This document shows, in pieces, positions 5,549 to 6,666 of a DNA stretch of 6,666 bases. Location: assembly GCA_005883115.1 (NCBI GenBank), contig VAZQ01000020.1:1-6666 (forward strand), in the 5' to 3' direction. The DNA comes from Alphaproteobacteria bacterium. Lineage in GTDB: Bacteria; Pseudomonadota; Alphaproteobacteria; Rhizobiales; Xanthobacteraceae. The notes under the pieces were generated by a model. The model was not told the DNA's origin. It saw nothing but the letters and a program-made list of their open reading frames with translations, and ran no database searches. The position numbers and the translations under genes are program-made. Position 1 is the stretch's first letter. The number at the start of each line of letters is the position of its first letter.

Positions 5549-6666
5549 GATATTGAGCACGCGTCCATAAGCGTCGAGTACCGCCTCCTTCATCATTTCG
5601 GAGAGCGTCGGGTGCGGGAACACTGTGTGCATCAACTCTTCTTCGGTTGTCTCCAAGTTCATCGCCACCACGTAGCCTTGGATCAACTCGGTGACCTCCG
5701 CGCCGACCATATGCGCTCCGAGCAGCGCTCCAGTCTTCCTGTCAAAAATCACTTTGACGAGGCCTTGGTCTTCACCCAGCGCGATCGCCTTGCCGTTGCC
5801 CACGAACGGAAAGCGGCCGACACGGATGTCATACTTCTTCTCCTTCGCCGCCTGCTCCGTCAGCCCGACCGAAGCGATTTGCGGCGCGCAATAGGTGCAA
5901 CCCGGGATTAGGCGCTTGTCCATGGGATGCGGCTTGAGCCCCTTGACCGCCTCGACGCAAATCACGCCCTCGTGCTCGGCCTTGTGGGCGAGGAGCGGCG
6001 CTCCGGCAACGTCGCCAATCGCATAGATACCGGGTACATTCGTGCGATTGAGTGCATCGATTACGATTGCGCCGCGCTCAGTCTTAACCCCGAGCTTCTC
6101 CAAACCGAGATTTTCGATATTTCCGACGACGCCGACCGCGGAGATAACGCGCTTGGCCGTCAGTGTCTGTGTGGTGCCTTTGCCGGTATCGATCGTCGCG
6201 GTGACACTATCGGCCGCCTTGTCCAGCTTCGTCACTTTGGCGCCGGTCAGGATCTTGATGCCCTGTTTTTCGAATTGCTTGCGCGCAAATGCGGAAATCT
6301 CCACATCTTCGGCGGGCAGAATTTGCGGCAATATCTCTACCACCGTCACGTCGGCACCGAAGGTGCGATAAAACGAGGCGAACTCGATGCCGATTGCGCC
6401 TGAACCAACGACCAACAGCGACTTCGGCATATGCTCCGGCACCATCGCCTCGAAGTAAGTCCAGATCAGCTTCTTGTCGGGCTCGAGCCCGGGCAGCACG
6501 CGCGGCCGTGCTCCGGTCGCGATGATGATGTGCTTGGCCTGATAGGCGCCCGCACCGAGAGCGCCTTTGGGCGCCGGGGTCGCGACACTCTTCACCGCGA
6601 CCTTGCCGGGCGCCTCGATTGTTGCTTCGCCCCAAATGACGGCAACCTTGTTCTTGCGCATCAAAA
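5546..6666 (-). CDS. lpdA: Dihydrolipoyl dehydrogenase (E3), N-terminus beyond window
   Basis: The C-terminal 372 residues of a dihydrolipoamide dehydrogenase, the flavin-dependent E3 subunit that reoxidises lipoyl groups of pyruvate, 2-oxoglutarate or glycine-cleavage complexes with NAD+. The family is about 465-475 residues, so some 95-100 are cut off by the right edge, including the N-terminal FAD-binding glycine motif and the redox CxxxxC pair. Counting from the first full codon in view, there is HIIIATGARPR (45-55), the NAD-binding GSGAIG (87-92) followed by Glu94, the second FAD motif YAIGDVAG (214-221), and the dimer-domain active site FPHPTLSE (349-356) with the His351-Glu356 pair. 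All are intact. The first codons in view are TTG then ATG; they match an internal part of E3, not a start. The stop overlaps the next gene's ATG. A pyruvate dehydrogenase type E3 seems likely from its general character, but the neighbours that would show it are outside. Confidence 0.95.
   Translation of the reverse strand, partial: LMRKNKVAVIWGEATIEAPGKVAVKSVATPAPKGALGAGAYQAKHIIIATGARPRVLPGLEPDKKLIWTYFEAMVPEHMPKSLLVVGSGAIGIEFASFYRTFGADVTVVEILPQILPAEDVEISAFARKQFEKQGIKILTGAKVTKLDKAADSVTATIDTGKGTTQTLTAKRVISAVGVVGNIENLGLEKLGVKTERGAIVIDALNRTNVPGIYAIGDVAGAPLLAHKAEHEGVICVEAVKGLKPHPMDKRLIPGCTYCAPQIASVGLTEQAAKEKKYDIRVGRFPFVGNGKAIALGEDQGLVKVIFDRKTGALLGAHMVGAEVTELIQGYVVAMNLETTEEELMHTVFPHPTLSEMMKEAVLDAYGRVLNI

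Noticed and set aside
4491..5549. Long plus-strand open frame (352 codons) opposite the amidohydrolase
   Set aside because: It mirrors the GC-rich codon pattern of the amidohydrolase, whose metal-ligand motifs are all intact. The antisense product is rich in Arg, His and Asp with no recognisable domain.
6662..6664. TTG or the next ATG as start of a short lpdA
   Set aside because: These codons fall inside the E3 fold; a start here would lack the FAD motif and redox cysteines. The gene simply continues past the window.
1..6666. A new defence, mobile or CRISPR-like system
   Set aside because: No direct-repeat arrays, transposase, integrase, toxin-antitoxin pair or nuclease domain is seen on either strand; the content is metabolic and envelope-related.

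Overview
The base composition is high in G+C with strong GC3 preference. Together with the Tat-dependent Bug-type binding protein, the orphan DUF427 protein and the sequence character of the dihydrolipoyl dehydrogenase, this points to an alphaproteobacterium, probably a Hyphomicrobiales member near Bradyrhizobium, Rhodopseudomonas or Pseudolabrys. The assignment rests on sequence feel and gene content; no search was run.

Layout, left to right. (1) Two small rightward genes: a secreted 90-residue protein with a CxxxC motif (12-284) and a DUF427 protein (327-608). A hairpin at 627-655 can end their transcript. (2) A divergent pair: a leftward MmgE/PrpD-family protein (721-2166) with a Tat-like leader and a TTG start, and a rightward Bug/TctC-type solute-binding protein (2311-3297), also with a Tat-type leader. 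They share a 144-bp intergenic region that must hold both promoters. (3) A leftward, apparently co-transcribed group entering from the right edge: dihydrolipoyl dehydrogenase (C-terminal 372 residues, 5546-6666), an ACMSD-like amidohydrolase (4539-5546) whose start codon overlaps the lpdA stop, and a secreted coiled-coil protein with a lytic-transglycosylase-like motif (3321-4508). The group converges on the Bug gene with only 23 bp between stop codons.

How they may work together. The MmgE/PrpD and Bug genes look like a small accessory module for capture and processing of a carboxylic acid, but no TctA/TctB membrane genes, regulator or CoA-transferase are in the window. LpdA is the E3 subunit of 2-oxoacid dehydrogenase complexes, so genes for a pyruvate or 2-oxoglutarate dehydrogenase may lie beyond the right edge. 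The amidohydrolase and the secreted protein have no evident link to E3 function and may simply share its transcript.

No RNA genes, insertion sequences, CRISPR arrays or prophage genes were seen. No stretch over 300 bp lacks a gene. I see no convincing new defence or mobile system here. The most unusual points are the exported-looking MmgE/PrpD protein, the lpdA-amidohydrolase coupling and the uncharacterised secreted SLT-like protein.
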